This document shows, piece after piece, positions 56,301 to 64,000 of a DNA stretch of 64,000 nucleotides. This DNA comes from an uncultured Myxococcales bacterium (lineage in GTDB: Bacteria; Myxococcota_A; Bradymonadia; UBA7976; VGTA01): assembly GCA_937146725.1 (NCBI GenBank), contig CAKZRU010000174.1:26033-90032 (forward strand), read 5' to 3'. How positions within the stretch are numbered: position 1 is the stretch's first letter; every line of letters begins with the position of its first letter. The notes beneath the pieces are model-generated. The model was not told the origin of the DNA, made no database searches, and saw nothing but the letters and a program-made list of their open reading frames with translations. The translations under genes were made by a program, and so were the position numbers.

Positions 56301-56925
56301 TTTGATCGATAAAACCCAACACAGTCCAATTGCACAATTAAATCAAATGGATCGCTATGCCCCTGTCGTAATTATTGGACAGGTTACAGCGATGCGAGCT
56401 ATACCCAGCAAGCGAGGTGGCCGAGTCGCTTTTATTACCTTTGAAGACCGAACCGGTGGAATTGAGATTATCACTAGTGGCCCCACCCTTGAAATTTATG
56501 AGCAAGTTTTAGGATGCGGCGAGCCCATTATGATTCTGGGTGAAGTCAAGCCACCACGCTTTGAGGGTGAAGACTTTAAAGTGAATATTGGACGCCGAGA
56601 TGAAGATCCTCGTGCTGTGCCCATGGTACAAACCTTAAGTGATCTACAAAGTGCTAAAACACGATCTATTGCGATTGAATGGAGTGAAGCGACTCAGGCC
56701 AAAGCCAAGCTTGATCGCTTGCGCAAGCTATGTGAACTTTCCGATTATGCTGGTCGCTGTCCTCTCATCTTTCAGTTACATACCAAAGATGGGGCGCGTG
56801 TGTATCTTAGAACTCGTTATAACCTACATCCCGATGAGCATTTGGTTCATGAAATTACCCAGATTCTGCCCAAAGCAAAGGTACATTTCTTAGATCGCCA
56901 TACGACCAATCGCTTACTCTCTTAA
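53395..56925 (+). CDS. dnaE: DNA polymerase III alpha subunit
   Basis: The replicative polymerase catalytic subunit, 1176 aa (E. coli 1160). The N-terminal PHP domain begins HLHVHSHYSLL. The polymerase active site has Asp402 and Asp404 in MPDFDIDF and a third Asp in VKFDFLGL (about 553). GPGRGSGAGSLVAYAL, the tandem helix-hairpin-helix region and a C-terminal OB fold follow in normal order (VIIGQVTAMRAI within the OB part). It is preceded by ftsZ and converges on the DUF4384 lipoprotein gene. Its stop codon lies inside a 14-bp triple repeat. The Shine-Dalgarno is weak (GTGAG). Confidence 0.97.
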   Translation: MPRPFVHLHVHSHYSLLCGAIRLKKLFPRLKELGMDSIALTDRSQMFGAVDFQLQCKKAGVKPIFGTELLYLPSLDSSESGSHLVCLAMNTAGYKSLRYLSSKSYLDGQNTQGPHIDWKMLQDNHEGLIVLSGGVLGVIERALIEEGEAEAEQLALRFDQLLGRGQFFLEVQALKTNRQERINQFFQKLNQKHGLPLVATNEAYYMHQEDARNYKVLSCISNAQNLREYEDEFTLSDQHWLKDGDTIASQLGPDFDEAINNTLEIAQRCDFKIPLGDVFLPDFKVPEEHNVQSFLRHCSHEGLKERFAEFDKADKVYDIAEYEDRLNVELDIIITMDFPGYFLIVQDFINWAKDQGIPVGPGRGSGAGSLVAYALRITDIDPLPYGLLFERFLNPERVSMPDFDIDFCMNRRGEVIEYVTHKYGEMNVGQIATYGALKAKGVIKDVGRVLGFHYNDTDRLSKLIPDQLGITLEQSLVEEPRLAKMYEDDRQIKDLIDIAKSLEGLHRNVGMHAAGIVIGDEPLWHYCPVFRGANQELVTQFAKEEVELAGLVKFDFLGLKTLTVIQDAVDLVNLHRPADDHLDVYTLPLTDPGVYKLISSGETEGVFQLESTGFQGLLKKLKPDVFEDIVAAVALYRPGPLGSGMLDTFINRKHGLEEIIYPHDLLAGILKETYGVIVYQEQVMQIAQVMAGFTLGAADLLRRAMGKKKMDVMAQQREVFAEGASKNGASRAKADEIFDLMELFAQYGFNKSHSAAYALLTYHTAFLKAHYPAEFMAAVLTNDSDTAEKVAKGVRNALKMGLSISPPSINRSSRAFTGYEREVIFGLGGIKGMGASAVDSIISTRNEGGPFSSFEDFCNRVNLQKVSKRTIETLVQVGAFDEFGSPRKRLHAAIEKVVARAQKTQKDAASGQNDMFSMFSSASPDPSTDDDILAEFEDIGEWNMKKLLEVEKALLGYYVSGHPLDRFASLIDKTQHSPIAQLNQMDRYAPVVIIGQVTAMRAIPSKRGGRVAFITFEDRTGGIEIITSGPTLEIYEQVLGCGEPIMILGEVKPPRFEGEDFKVNIGRRDEDPRAVPMVQTLSDLQSAKTRSIAIEWSEATQAKAKLDRLRKLCELSDYAGRCPLIFQLHTKDGARVYLRTRYNLHPDEHLVHEITQILPKAKVHFLDRHTTNRLLS

Positions 56926-56952
56926 GCTTACTCTCTTAAGCTTACTCTCTTA
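56913..56952. repeat. 14-bp tandem repeat spanning two convergent stop codons
   Basis: CTTACTCTCTTAAG is present at 56913-56926 and 56927-56940, with a 12-nt partial third copy at 56941-56952. The first copy contains the dnaE TAA; the third contains, on the minus strand, the stop of the lipoprotein gene. Only 16 nt lie between the two stops. Confidence 0.9.
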
Positions 56953-58276
56953 ATAAAGAGACTCCATTTGATGAACGCAAAATCCAACGCATAAAGATCT
57001 TACCATTCTGGGAACTAAGCTCTAACTGATCTTGCTCAATAGTTTGATATTGCTCTACAAAAGCATTTAAATAGTTTTGCCACTGTGTAGACTTAATCTG
57101 TGCAGACTCAGCATTGTTTTTTGATAATTCTAGGATTTTTGTGTCGCTTGCCAAAAGCCATAATTGATCATCTTGAGATTGATCATCAAGTTGCCAAGCA
57201 TTTGCCTGTGGAAAAATCATGGGCTTATCAGAGCGCAGAATTCCCTTTTGTTGTTGAGGATAGAGCTTAGCTAAATCTTGCCCATTCTTTGCAAAAAGAT
57301 AAAGATACACTTCTTGATCACTCGCAATTTCCAAGGTAAATAGGTCGCCCGCTTTCATTGAATGATTACAGGCTTTATGCTCTGCATCATTACTCTTTTC
57401 ACGCATACATTTAAGTTTTGCTGTCACCTTAAACTGTTTATGACCCTTCGTTTGTATGAGCTTAGGCCTTAGCTGTTTCTGCTGTCCTTGCTCTAAAATA
57501 ACAGTTCCGCTTTCACTCAGATTGGCGCGCTTCAGTTCGTAATGGTGCTGGCCACTCGCTACCCAAATTTCAAGTGGTGTTCGACCAAGGCGTATACCAT
57601 CAATTTTTAACTTAGCTCTAGAAGGCTCACTTTCCCACAGTGTCCATGCACCACATTGAGCACCTAGTTGATTCGCATTAATAATGGCCCGGTCTCGATA
57701 ACGAGCTGTTGTTTCACAGCGGCTACAGTTACTTAAGTACCGTTGCCAAGCACTCAAGGCTTGTCGGCAACTGCCTTCTATCGCTGATGTTTTGATAAAG
57801 TCTTTATTAGGACTTTGAGCGATTTTAGTTTTTTTAGCCTTTTTGCTCTGTGACTGCTGCTGATGCTTCAAACGTAAGTGTTGTGCAGCTGCAAGTAATA
57901 AAAGAGCGGATTCATCAGGTGCTAACTTATAGGCCTGTTCAAAGTTTGAAATCGCCTGGCTAAACTCTTTCTTTTTTAGAAAAGCACGCCCGGTGGTTAA
58001 TAACTTAGAAACTTGCGCTTCATACATCCCCCCACGAACCTTATCTTTAGCTTTAATACTTAAGTTCAACATATCTTCAAGTAAGTGATTGGCTTCTTGA
58101 AGCTCAGCTTTTGTATGTATCGCTTGTGGACCAAGCTTGGCTTTCAGAGGAGAGATGTTCCGAGTTGCTTTAGCGCCACAACCCACTAATGAAATCAAGA
58201 ATAAAAAGCTTAAACTGATTAAGTACAGCTTTTTCGAGAATACTCTAAAGCTTCGATTAAACTTCTGTTTTTTCAT
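56942..58276 (-). CDS. PEGA/DUF4384 lipoprotein with TPR-like region
   Basis: A 444-aa predicted lipoprotein. Basic N terminus, hydrophobic core and lipobox LVGC (Cys33). A TPR-like helical region at about 80-120 (FSQAISNFEQAYKLAPD) is followed by a Lys/Gln-rich spacer. A PEGA-like domain (AKLKIDGIRLGRTPLEIWV) lies near 210-250 and a DUF4384-type domain (FTLEIASDQEVYLYLFAKN) at about 300-400. These domains often accompany Ser/Thr kinases in deltaproteobacteria and may bind ligands or envelope partners. The frame opens at TTG 58294, but ATG 58276 gives a standard signal peptide. It is the last gene of the kinase cluster, about 55 nt downstream of the kinase. Confidence 0.8.
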   Translation of the reverse strand: MKKQKFNRSFRVFSKKLYLISLSFLFLISLVGCGAKATRNISPLKAKLGPQAIHTKAELQEANHLLEDMLNLSIKAKDKVRGGMYEAQVSKLLTTGRAFLKKKEFSQAISNFEQAYKLAPDESALLLLAAAQHLRLKHQQQSQSKKAKKTKIAQSPNKDFIKTSAIEGSCRQALSAWQRYLSNCSRCETTARYRDRAIINANQLGAQCGAWTLWESEPSRAKLKIDGIRLGRTPLEIWVASGQHHYELKRANLSESGTVILEQGQQKQLRPKLIQTKGHKQFKVTAKLKCMREKSNDAEHKACNHSMKAGDLFTLEIASDQEVYLYLFAKNGQDLAKLYPQQQKGILRSDKPMIFPQANAWQLDDQSQDDQLWLLASDTKILELSKNNAESAQIKSTQWQNYLNAFVEQYQTIEQDQLELSSQNGKIFMRWILRSSNGVSLLRE

Positions 58277-58330
58277 AACATTATCACTTATCAAGGTTTG
58301 AACTAGCTAGCTCCAAACATACTATAAAGC

Positions 58331-60157
58331 TTATTCCAAATCACCTAGTACATCATCCAATAAAGTTTGTGCTCTGACTGTAGTACTAATTTCTTCCCGA
58401 TTGACCTTAACTCTTATTTCACCACATTCTTCATTAATCACTCGATACAAGTCCCTAGATGGATCCTCTACTTTTTGCAGACAGGGTGGTACTTTCATCA
58501 CCTTAAAGATATCTTGGGGTGTACCTAAGCGATTCTCCACCATGATTTCTAACTCACTTCCAATCGCATAACCTAAGCTTGAAGGTTTGGGATCAAGAAT
58601 AATTCGATGCCGGCTCAACTGTGTACCGGGTCCAAGTTGAGGCCTTTTCCCCTTAAGCGGTTTTAGAAGAGGAGTAGACAGGTTGTCATCCTTTGCTGAT
58701 TGCTCACTCGTATTTGATGAAGTGAACATGAATATTAAGGCTAAACTACCTATGAATATGCCAAGTGCACCTAATATCAGCTGTTTCGATGAATAAATGG
58801 ACAGGATGTTAGCTCGGGTAGACTCAGGCTTTTTGCTGCTTTGAAGAATGGACTCTTGCTGAACAGACTCTTGCTGAACAGACTCTTGCTGAACAGACTC
58901 TTGCTGAACAGACTCTTGCTGAACAGACTCTTGCTGAACATCTGATGGTGAATGAGCATTTGAGACAAAGTCTTTAGTATCATAACTTAATTCAGAGTCT
59001 AGTTCAGAGTCTGGTAGTAAGGTTTCGTCCAAACATTCTTCTCGAGACAACTGTGTTGATTTGTCATAAAATTGATGAGATTTTGAGGAAATGTCAGGTC
59101 CTACGCTTTGCTCAGGTTCAAAGTCCATAGTCTCCATAAAAGACTCTAAGCCTGCTTTTTGAACCGTCATTGGTGTGGGTGATGTTCTAAGATGATTATG
59201 TAAAGCGCTAAACTTTAAAGACTGACTTTTAGAACCGGTATAAGTCTTCGAAGATTCATGATCAGAGCTCACTAAGCCCGCAAGTGAAATGACAGCCTTG
59301 GCAGCAAAGACCTTTTCGCTTGCTTTTAAAGTCTCTAAGGTCTCTAAAAGACTTGCTGTATCTTGATAACGTTCCTCGGGAACCTTAGCACACATTCTTT
59401 GAATCACCTGATACAGTAATTCGGCACCTTCATCCTTTATCTCTAATGGTGGCAGTTCTTCATGAAGTTGTTTGTGCATGAGCTCAAATTCATTTTCACC
59501 CATAAAGGGTCTCTTCCCATGCAAAGCACTCCAAGCCACTAAACCTAAGCTGTATTGATCACACAAGTGATTCACCTTGGAGCTATCTTTGATTTGTTCG
59601 GGGGCAATATATGCAGGCGTACCTACAATCGCACCACTTTTGGTGGCACCTCCGCCCTCTTGCTGCATAATCTTGGCGATCCCAAAATCTAAAAGCTTAA
59701 TTTGAGCCTCGGCCTGCTTCTTTTTAGCCGGTGGAATATGCAAGTATAAATTAGCCGGCTTTAAGTCACGATGTACAATCCCAATATTGTGCGCTTCACT
59801 GAGCACACCGGCGACTTCAATCAATAGTTGTAAGGTTTCAGCCGGCGAGCAGACTTTGTTTTTTAAATAGTCTTCTAAAGATATGCCCTGTAAGAGTTCA
59901 CTGACCAAATAAGGATCACCAAACTCACTCACGCCAAAATCATAGATCATTAAGGCTGATGGATGAGTTAACTGCGATGAGATACGCGCTTCCTCTAAAA
60001 AGCGCTCTTTAATTTGAGGGCCAAAACCAAGCGCATGTAATTGCTTTAAGGCGACTAAGCGATCAAGGGTTCGATCATGTGCTCGATAAACCTCGCCATA
60101 GCCACCCTGCCCAAGGGTTTCAAGTAGCTCATAACGTCCATTCACTAGATCACCCAT
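58331..60157 (-). CDS. Transmembrane Ser/Thr protein kinase (PknB-like)
   Basis: A Hanks-type kinase with Gly-loop GQGGYGEV (16-23), Lys38 in VALKQL, catalytic HRDLKPAN (Asp131) and DFG at 157-159, all intact. The cytoplasmic juxtamembrane part (about 270-455) is low-complexity and includes six QESVQ repeats from a 15-bp tandem array. One membrane helix at about 459-480 leads to a ~110-residue extracytoplasmic domain with two Cys residues (PPCLQK, NEECGE) that could form a disulfide; it shows no PASTA signature. The ATG shares its A with the preceding gene's TAA (TAATG), and GGAGCC serves as ribosome site. It probably phosphorylates Thr/Ser targets in response to an envelope signal; the FHA protein at 18466 is a conceivable reader. 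Confidence 0.93.
   Translation of the reverse strand: MGDLVNGRYELLETLGQGGYGEVYRAHDRTLDRLVALKQLHALGFGPQIKERFLEEARISSQLTHPSALMIYDFGVSEFGDPYLVSELLQGISLEDYLKNKVCSPAETLQLLIEVAGVLSEAHNIGIVHRDLKPANLYLHIPPAKKKQAEAQIKLLDFGIAKIMQQEGGGATKSGAIVGTPAYIAPEQIKDSSKVNHLCDQYSLGLVAWSALHGKRPFMGENEFELMHKQLHEELPPLEIKDEGAELLYQVIQRMCAKVPEERYQDTASLLETLETLKASEKVFAAKAVISLAGLVSSDHESSKTYTGSKSQSLKFSALHNHLRTSPTPMTVQKAGLESFMETMDFEPEQSVGPDISSKSHQFYDKSTQLSREECLDETLLPDSELDSELSYDTKDFVSNAHSPSDVQQESVQQESVQQESVQQESVQQESVQQESILQSSKKPESTRANILSIYSSKQLILGALGIFIGSLALIFMFTSSNTSEQSAKDDNLSTPLLKPLKGKRPQLGPGTQLSRHRIILDPKPSSLGYAIGSELEIMVENRLGTPQDIFKVMKVPPCLQKVEDPSRDLYRVINEECGEIRVKVNREEISTTVRAQTLLDDVLGDLE
58851..58940 (-). repeat. 15-bp in-frame tandem repeat, six units
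   Basis: On the plus strand the unit GACTCTTGCTGAACA occurs six times with no change from 58851 to 58940. It encodes the five-residue unit VQQES in the kinase juxtamembrane region. Exact identity at DNA level suggests recent or ongoing expansion. Confidence 0.95.
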
Positions 60158-63100
60158 TAGTTGGCTCCAGCTAATACTTGAATAGAAAGGTTAGCTGTGG
60201 CTAAGTCAAGAGCTCGTACTCGAGCTCTGATAATCTGTGGATATTGCAAGCTGTTAGTATAAGACATTTTCATAGCAATACTATCTGGATCAGATGTCAG
60301 CTTATGACCAATATAACGGTCGATTTCAGAAGCTAATAATGCTAGATCGACTTGATTTGGAAAGCTTCCATTTCCATTGACCAATACGTCTGTTGTTGAA
60401 GATGCAGGGACAAGGATAAAGAATTCGGCTTCTCCATTACTGAGTTCATCAACAGACAAGTCTCCTATTGTAAAACTTGTATCTACTTCTAGTAAGCAAG
60501 CCTGTTGTGCAGACTCGCTACATCTTGGTATTCCGCTATTGATAATATTAACAGTGAGCGGGCTATTCCCAAAATAATACTGAATTGTTCCACCTATATC
60601 ACAGGCTGAGTTTAATGGACACTCCACTCCATTCTCATAAGCCTTGACTGTCCAAGTAGAATTACTGACATCAAGACCGGTTAAATAAGCCATGAAAGGA
60701 TACTGGAGAGGATTCCAATTTAACGAGCCCAGCATAGGCAGTGGTAGGCGATATTCATTTACTTGTAGTTCTAAGGCGGTCACAGTTTCAGGAATAACAG
60801 CATTACTCAGATCAATTTCAAAATAGGGCACTACGCTTTGGGGCTGTTGATTTAGAAAGAGTGGATTTATCTGCCTAGTACTCATAAACGATGTATCATT
60901 GACTCGATTACCCAGATAAGCCCGTCGGCCAAAGAGTTCCATATAAGATGCTGAACCATTATAAAGGACTTTGAAAGAACTTGAATCGTTTCCTTCTTGA
61001 TTATGAGTCAAAGCCTCTACATATAGCAAATCTGGTGCGCCATCATGGTTAACATCCCGTATGGCCGTGGCCATCATATCAATCGTATAAGTACTTGCAT
61101 TGCTTCGTGACTGAGTGCTTTCAATCGCTAAGTTTTCTGCCGAAACAAGCTCAAGATATACGGTGACAGAACTGGCGCTGAGTAACAGCTGATTGCCCCC
61201 TTCAAACTCATTGTTATGGCCTAAATTAGACATCCACTTGGGACGTTGAACTTGGAGTCGGCTTGAGCTCAAATCTAAACCATGATTTTGGCTAAGTTCA
61301 GCCAAGTTAATTCGGGTGCTTGTTGGACCACTTAGAACGAGTTCCGGATCGGAATTGCCATCAAAGCCAAAGCAAATAAAGTCATCCTGTTGATCACCAT
61401 TCATATCTCCGGCCCAAAGAATCCCGCTATTGCAGTGTAAATTGCTCATATCCCAAGTAAAGGCCGGATTAGCTGTTTCCTCATAAACAAGATGTCCGGC
61501 ATTTGTGTAGACCGACACACAGGCATCTTCATTAATACGATCACGAATACTATAACTCTTAATGACCATCGGTTGTTGAGATTGGTCTTCAGGCGAAATA
61601 TCAGTGAAAAAAGTTAAGTCTTGATTCAATAACTCAGGACCACCAAACTTACTGTATACCTCAGTTGCGGTGTTATCACTGAGAGTATTCAACCAAAGTA
61701 TATCCTTTATTCCATCACAGTTGAGATCGGCAACTTCAAGATGCGCATTACCACTATTACTACTCGTGTAACCAATTTGCTGGGCAGGACTAAAGCCAAG
61801 CATCGGCGAGTCAATCGCTGCTCTTTGTAAGGTACCCGCTGCCAAAAACACGTTCACTTGTCCATCAAAATCTTGGGTAGTGTATAGCAAGTCAGCAAGC
61901 CCATCACCGGTCAACTCGGCCAGCGTCATGGATGTTGCATTCGCCAAACTTAAGCCAGATGTAGTTTGGTCTAAACTAGAGTTAAACACTAAAGTGCCAG
62001 CTTTGTCGCTTAAGTAAGTCAGTATTGTTTGGGTATTACCTTCCCAAGTTAAATTGGCAAAGTCGAGGTGGCTATCTCCATTTAAATCAATAAAGAGACT
62101 CTTAGAATTATTGCTAATCGATGGCATAGCGACCGGATCTAAAGTAAGTGGCGCATGGATATTAAAGGCATCATTGATCATTTCTTGCCGAGCGACCAGC
62201 TGTGTGCCATTCGACCAAAGAATCGTGTCCGGGCTTGGTAAGGCAAAGTCATCTCGGGTTGGTATAGAGTCGGCAGAGCCCAAAGAAACCTCACGACTTT
62301 CAGTAGATATCAATTCGGTTTGAGTACTCCCCTCTTGGCTAATATTTGGGTAAATATAAGCGCTCAAGAAAGCATCTGCTGTGCCAAGATTATGCCCAGC
62401 CAAAATGGCAATTTCAGGATTACCAAACTCTGAAGTGTATCCTAATGCCAAGTCTATAATATGATTTGGTAAATTAAGCCCTAAAGATATGAAACGGTTT
62501 GTATCAACATCATATAGCTTCACATCTGGACTTTGATTATTGTCAACCAAAATAACAATTTCATCTTGTGGTGTATTTTGGTCAAAAAACATATCTCGGA
62601 CTTCAAGATCGATGAGTGTTTCTGCTGCCTCTAAGCTTAGGGTCTCAGAAGCGCTTGTATTGTTAGCAGGTGGGCTGTTCACCTCAATATCAAAGAGTTC
62701 GATGCTGTTTACATTTCCTCCGGCACTCACTAGACTTACTTTATTACTATCAATATTTCTTAGTCTTTGTTGGGCTGGAGTAATATCGGTATGGTGACTT
62801 AAAGTCACTAAGGGTGTAATGACTGGAGAGCTTCCCATTGTATAAGTAAATAAGTCACTCACTCCCTGTTGGGGCTTACTGATCGAAACAACAACTGTTC
62901 CTTCGGCTGTCACGATACCATTTAGTTCACCAATCGTACCGTTGGTTGGTGCCACATTCTGGCTAGTCACATGATTATTCAGAAGACTGCCTTGGGTTAA
63001 GGTTGCGCAAGACAACTGGTTGCTGACTCGATTTGCCCAACACAAAGGCGTGTTTTCCCCAACTTCAGTGCCTAGCCATAATAAGTCGGGTAAATCTGCA

Positions 63101-64000
63101 GTTGTATGTAAACTCGACGCTCCTTGATGTATAGCTTCTAGTAAGACCCCACTTTCGCTTTGACCACTCAATGAACCGACGGTCACAAACTGAATCTCAC
63201 CCTCGCTCGTCCTTTGTACTTGTATAGGCCCAAAGCCTGCTAAGCGATGTTCCTCGACAAAGGCAGCATTAATATTAAAATCAACTTCGATACCATCTCC
63301 ATTGTTAGTCAGTAATTCCACAAAGTAGTTTCGATCGCTGGTATCGGTTGGGAAGTTATAGCTTGAACCATTCGGTGAACACACTGGATTATTTTGGTCA
63401 TTCAATGCCCTCACCTTTAGACTTACCTGATTAGTACCATCCACAAGCCGTGCAGTGATGTTTGCCGATGTATTTTTGGGAATACTGACTCTGATGACTT
63501 GGGCCTTAAAGCTCACTCCATCACAGTCCGTTGCATTATACCCATTATTCGCCGATGGAAAGCGAGCGCCCATTATACTGGCGGTCAAGTGGGCAATATT
63601 ATCAGAGCTATGGAGAGAGTTTTGGCACGCATCACCTATGCCATTTACATCATGGTCAGCTTGCGCCGGATTCCAAACGCTTGGACAATTATCATAAGAG
63701 TTAATCCATAGATCTCCATCATCGTCATCAGTTGAAATAATGACTGCCGGTTGGTTATTTTCACAAGCATCACCCACGCCATTGCTATCAGTATCAATTT
63801 GATCAGGATTAGATAGGTTAAGGCAATTATCACAAGCATCACCAAAGCCGTCAGTATCGTTATCAGCTTGATCGCTGTTTCCAACTTCTCGACAATTATC
63901 GCAATCATTACCGATCGAATCATTATCAATATCCTCTTGACCTGGATTAAAGATGTTGGGGCAATTATCTTGTGCATCTATGATGCCGTCATTATCCGAA
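60157..64000 (-). CDS. Giant thrombospondin-type-3 / VCBS-repeat surface protein, 5' end outside window
   Basis: At least 1280 codons of an exported protein whose start lies beyond the right edge; the frame stays open through 63999. The visible N-terminal part holds four Asp-rich thrombospondin type 3 repeats (DNCPNIFNPGQEDIDND and relatives with GDACDNC). These bind calcium. The central part has FG-GAP/VCBS-like units such as DLNGDSHLDFANL, ELTGDGLADLLY, DLNCDGIKDILWL, DMNGDQQDDFICF and DVNHDGAPDLLY, which usually fold as a beta propeller with calcium loops. The C-terminal ~350 residues are unrecognised and contain a few Cys. Such proteins act in adhesion or ligand binding. Its stop overlaps the kinase start by 1 nt, so the two are translationally coupled, unusual for a surface protein and a kinase. 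Confidence 0.88.
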   Translation of the reverse strand, partial: SDNDGIIDAQDNCPNIFNPGQEDIDNDSIGNDCDNCREVGNSDQADNDTDGFGDACDNCLNLSNPDQIDTDSNGVGDACENNQPAVIISTDDDDGDLWINSYDNCPSVWNPAQADHDVNGIGDACQNSLHSSDNIAHLTASIMGARFPSANNGYNATDCDGVSFKAQVIRVSIPKNTSANITARLVDGTNQVSLKVRALNDQNNPVCSPNGSSYNFPTDTSDRNYFVELLTNNGDGIEVDFNINAAFVEEHRLAGFGPIQVQRTSEGEIQFVTVGSLSGQSESGVLLEAIHQGASSLHTTADLPDLLWLGTEVGENTPLCWANRVSNQLSCATLTQGSLLNNHVTSQNVAPTNGTIGELNGIVTAEGTVVVSISKPQQGVSDLFTYTMGSSPVITPLVTLSHHTDITPAQQRLRNIDSNKVSLVSAGGNVNSIELFDIEVNSPPANNTSASETLSLEAAETLIDLEVRDMFFDQNTPQDEIVILVDNNQSPDVKLYDVDTNRFISLGLNLPNHIIDLALGYTSEFGNPEIAILAGHNLGTADAFLSAYIYPNISQEGSTQTELISTESREVSLGSADSIPTRDDFALPSPDTILWSNGTQLVARQEMINDAFNIHAPLTLDPVAMPSISNNSKSLFIDLNGDSHLDFANLTWEGNTQTILTYLSDKAGTLVFNSSLDQTTSGLSLANATSMTLAELTGDGLADLLYTTQDFDGQVNVFLAAGTLQRAAIDSPMLGFSPAQQIGYTSSNSGNAHLEVADLNCDGIKDILWLNTLSDNTATEVYSKFGGPELLNQDLTFFTDISPEDQSQQPMVIKSYSIRDRINEDACVSVYTNAGHLVYEETANPAFTWDMSNLHCNSGILWAGDMNGDQQDDFICFGFDGNSDPELVLSGPTSTRINLAELSQNHGLDLSSSRLQVQRPKWMSNLGHNNEFEGGNQLLLSASSVTVYLELVSAENLAIESTQSRSNASTYTIDMMATAIRDVNHDGAPDLLYVEALTHNQEGNDSSSFKVLYNGSASYMELFGRRAYLGNRVNDTSFMSTRQINPLFLNQQPQSVVPYFEIDLSNAVIPETVTALELQVNEYRLPLPMLGSLNWNPLQYPFMAYLTGLDVSNSTWTVKAYENGVECPLNSACDIGGTIQYYFGNSPLTVNIINSGIPRCSESAQQACLLEVDTSFTIGDLSVDELSNGEAEFFILVPASSTTDVLVNGNGSFPNQVDLALLASEIDRYIGHKLTSDPDSIAMKMSYTNSLQYPQIIRARVRALDLATANLSIQVLAGAN

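Noticed and set aside
58851..58940. Regular 15-bp array resembling a CRISPR or satellite
   Set aside because: The units are contiguous with no spacers and encode VQQES in frame in the kinase, so it is a coding tandem repeat.
60377..63711. Several plus-strand frames of 60-90 codons over the giant surface protein
   Set aside because: They lie opposite a long, motif-rich coding frame and show no start signals or domains.
63645..63977. Overlapping minus-strand frame of 110 codons
   Set aside because: It is an alternate frame over the thrombospondin type 3 repeats, which clearly use the frame of the giant protein.

Overview
The window is a chromosomal stretch of a Gram-negative bacterium with AT-leaning DNA (GC visibly below 50 percent). 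Several gene types together suggest a Myxococcota / Bradymonadales-like 'deltaproteobacterial' lineage, although the low GC is unusual for that group. They are a Ser/Thr kinase next to PEGA/DUF4384 and thrombospondin-type-3/VCBS proteins, an FHA protein, many lipoproteins with low-complexity or Cys-rich N termini, a type I PKS-like synthase, and a meso-DAP type MurE. This placement is inference; 16S rRNA or a protein phylogeny would settle it. I see no rRNA, tRNA, CRISPR array, insertion sequence or prophage.

Layout. (1) 1-12891, minus strand: a tight recC-recB-recD operon (RecBCD helicase-nuclease). A large KS-AT polyketide/PUFA-type synthase follows only 12 nt after recD and runs off the left edge. 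(2) 13127-17040, plus: a polyproline lipoprotein translationally coupled to a 1218-aa TPR protein. (3) 17082-24528: small membrane proteins, an intergenic region with two strong dyads, an FHA protein with a C-terminal repeat series, an outer-membrane-like protein with a very basic N-terminal region, a DUF432-MscS pair, an SDR oxidoreductase and an EPMPAG-repeat lipoprotein. (4) 24554-28576, minus: a di-haem cytochrome-like lipoprotein, an amidase and glutathione reductase. (5) 28942-36623, plus: a second, divergent recC-recB pair with no recD beside it. (6) 37622-53071, plus: the division and cell-wall (dcw) cluster rsmH-ftsL-ftsI-murE/murF fusion-mraY-ftsW-ddl-ftsQ-ftsA-ftsZ, followed by dnaE (53395-56925). 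(7) 56942-64000, minus: a thrombospondin-type-3/VCBS giant protein (5' end outside the window), a transmembrane Ser/Thr kinase overlapping it by 1 nt, and a PEGA/DUF4384 lipoprotein.

How the genes work together. The dcw cluster encodes septal peptidoglycan synthesis (MurE/F, MraY, Ddl, FtsI, FtsW) and the divisome core (FtsL, FtsQ, FtsA, FtsZ). It lacks mraZ, murD, murG, murC and murB, which must lie elsewhere. FtsZ carries an unusually long Tyr/Arg/Asn/Gln/Ser-rich tail, FtsW a long cytoplasmic N-terminal extension, and MurE and MurF are one polypeptide. Two RecBC-type machines lie within about 34 kb. The kinase cluster looks like a signalling unit linking surface proteins to a cytoplasmic kinase; the FHA protein may read phospho-Thr signals of this kind.

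The most interesting signals are the duplicated RecBC system, the FtsZ tail together with the modified dcw cluster, the FHA repeat series whose Thr-Pro position drifts to Ser-Pro and Asn-Pro, the two hairpins at 17780-17923, and a recurring pattern of in-frame 15- and 18-bp tandem repeats in envelope proteins. Genes were identified by reading motifs; no database search was possible.
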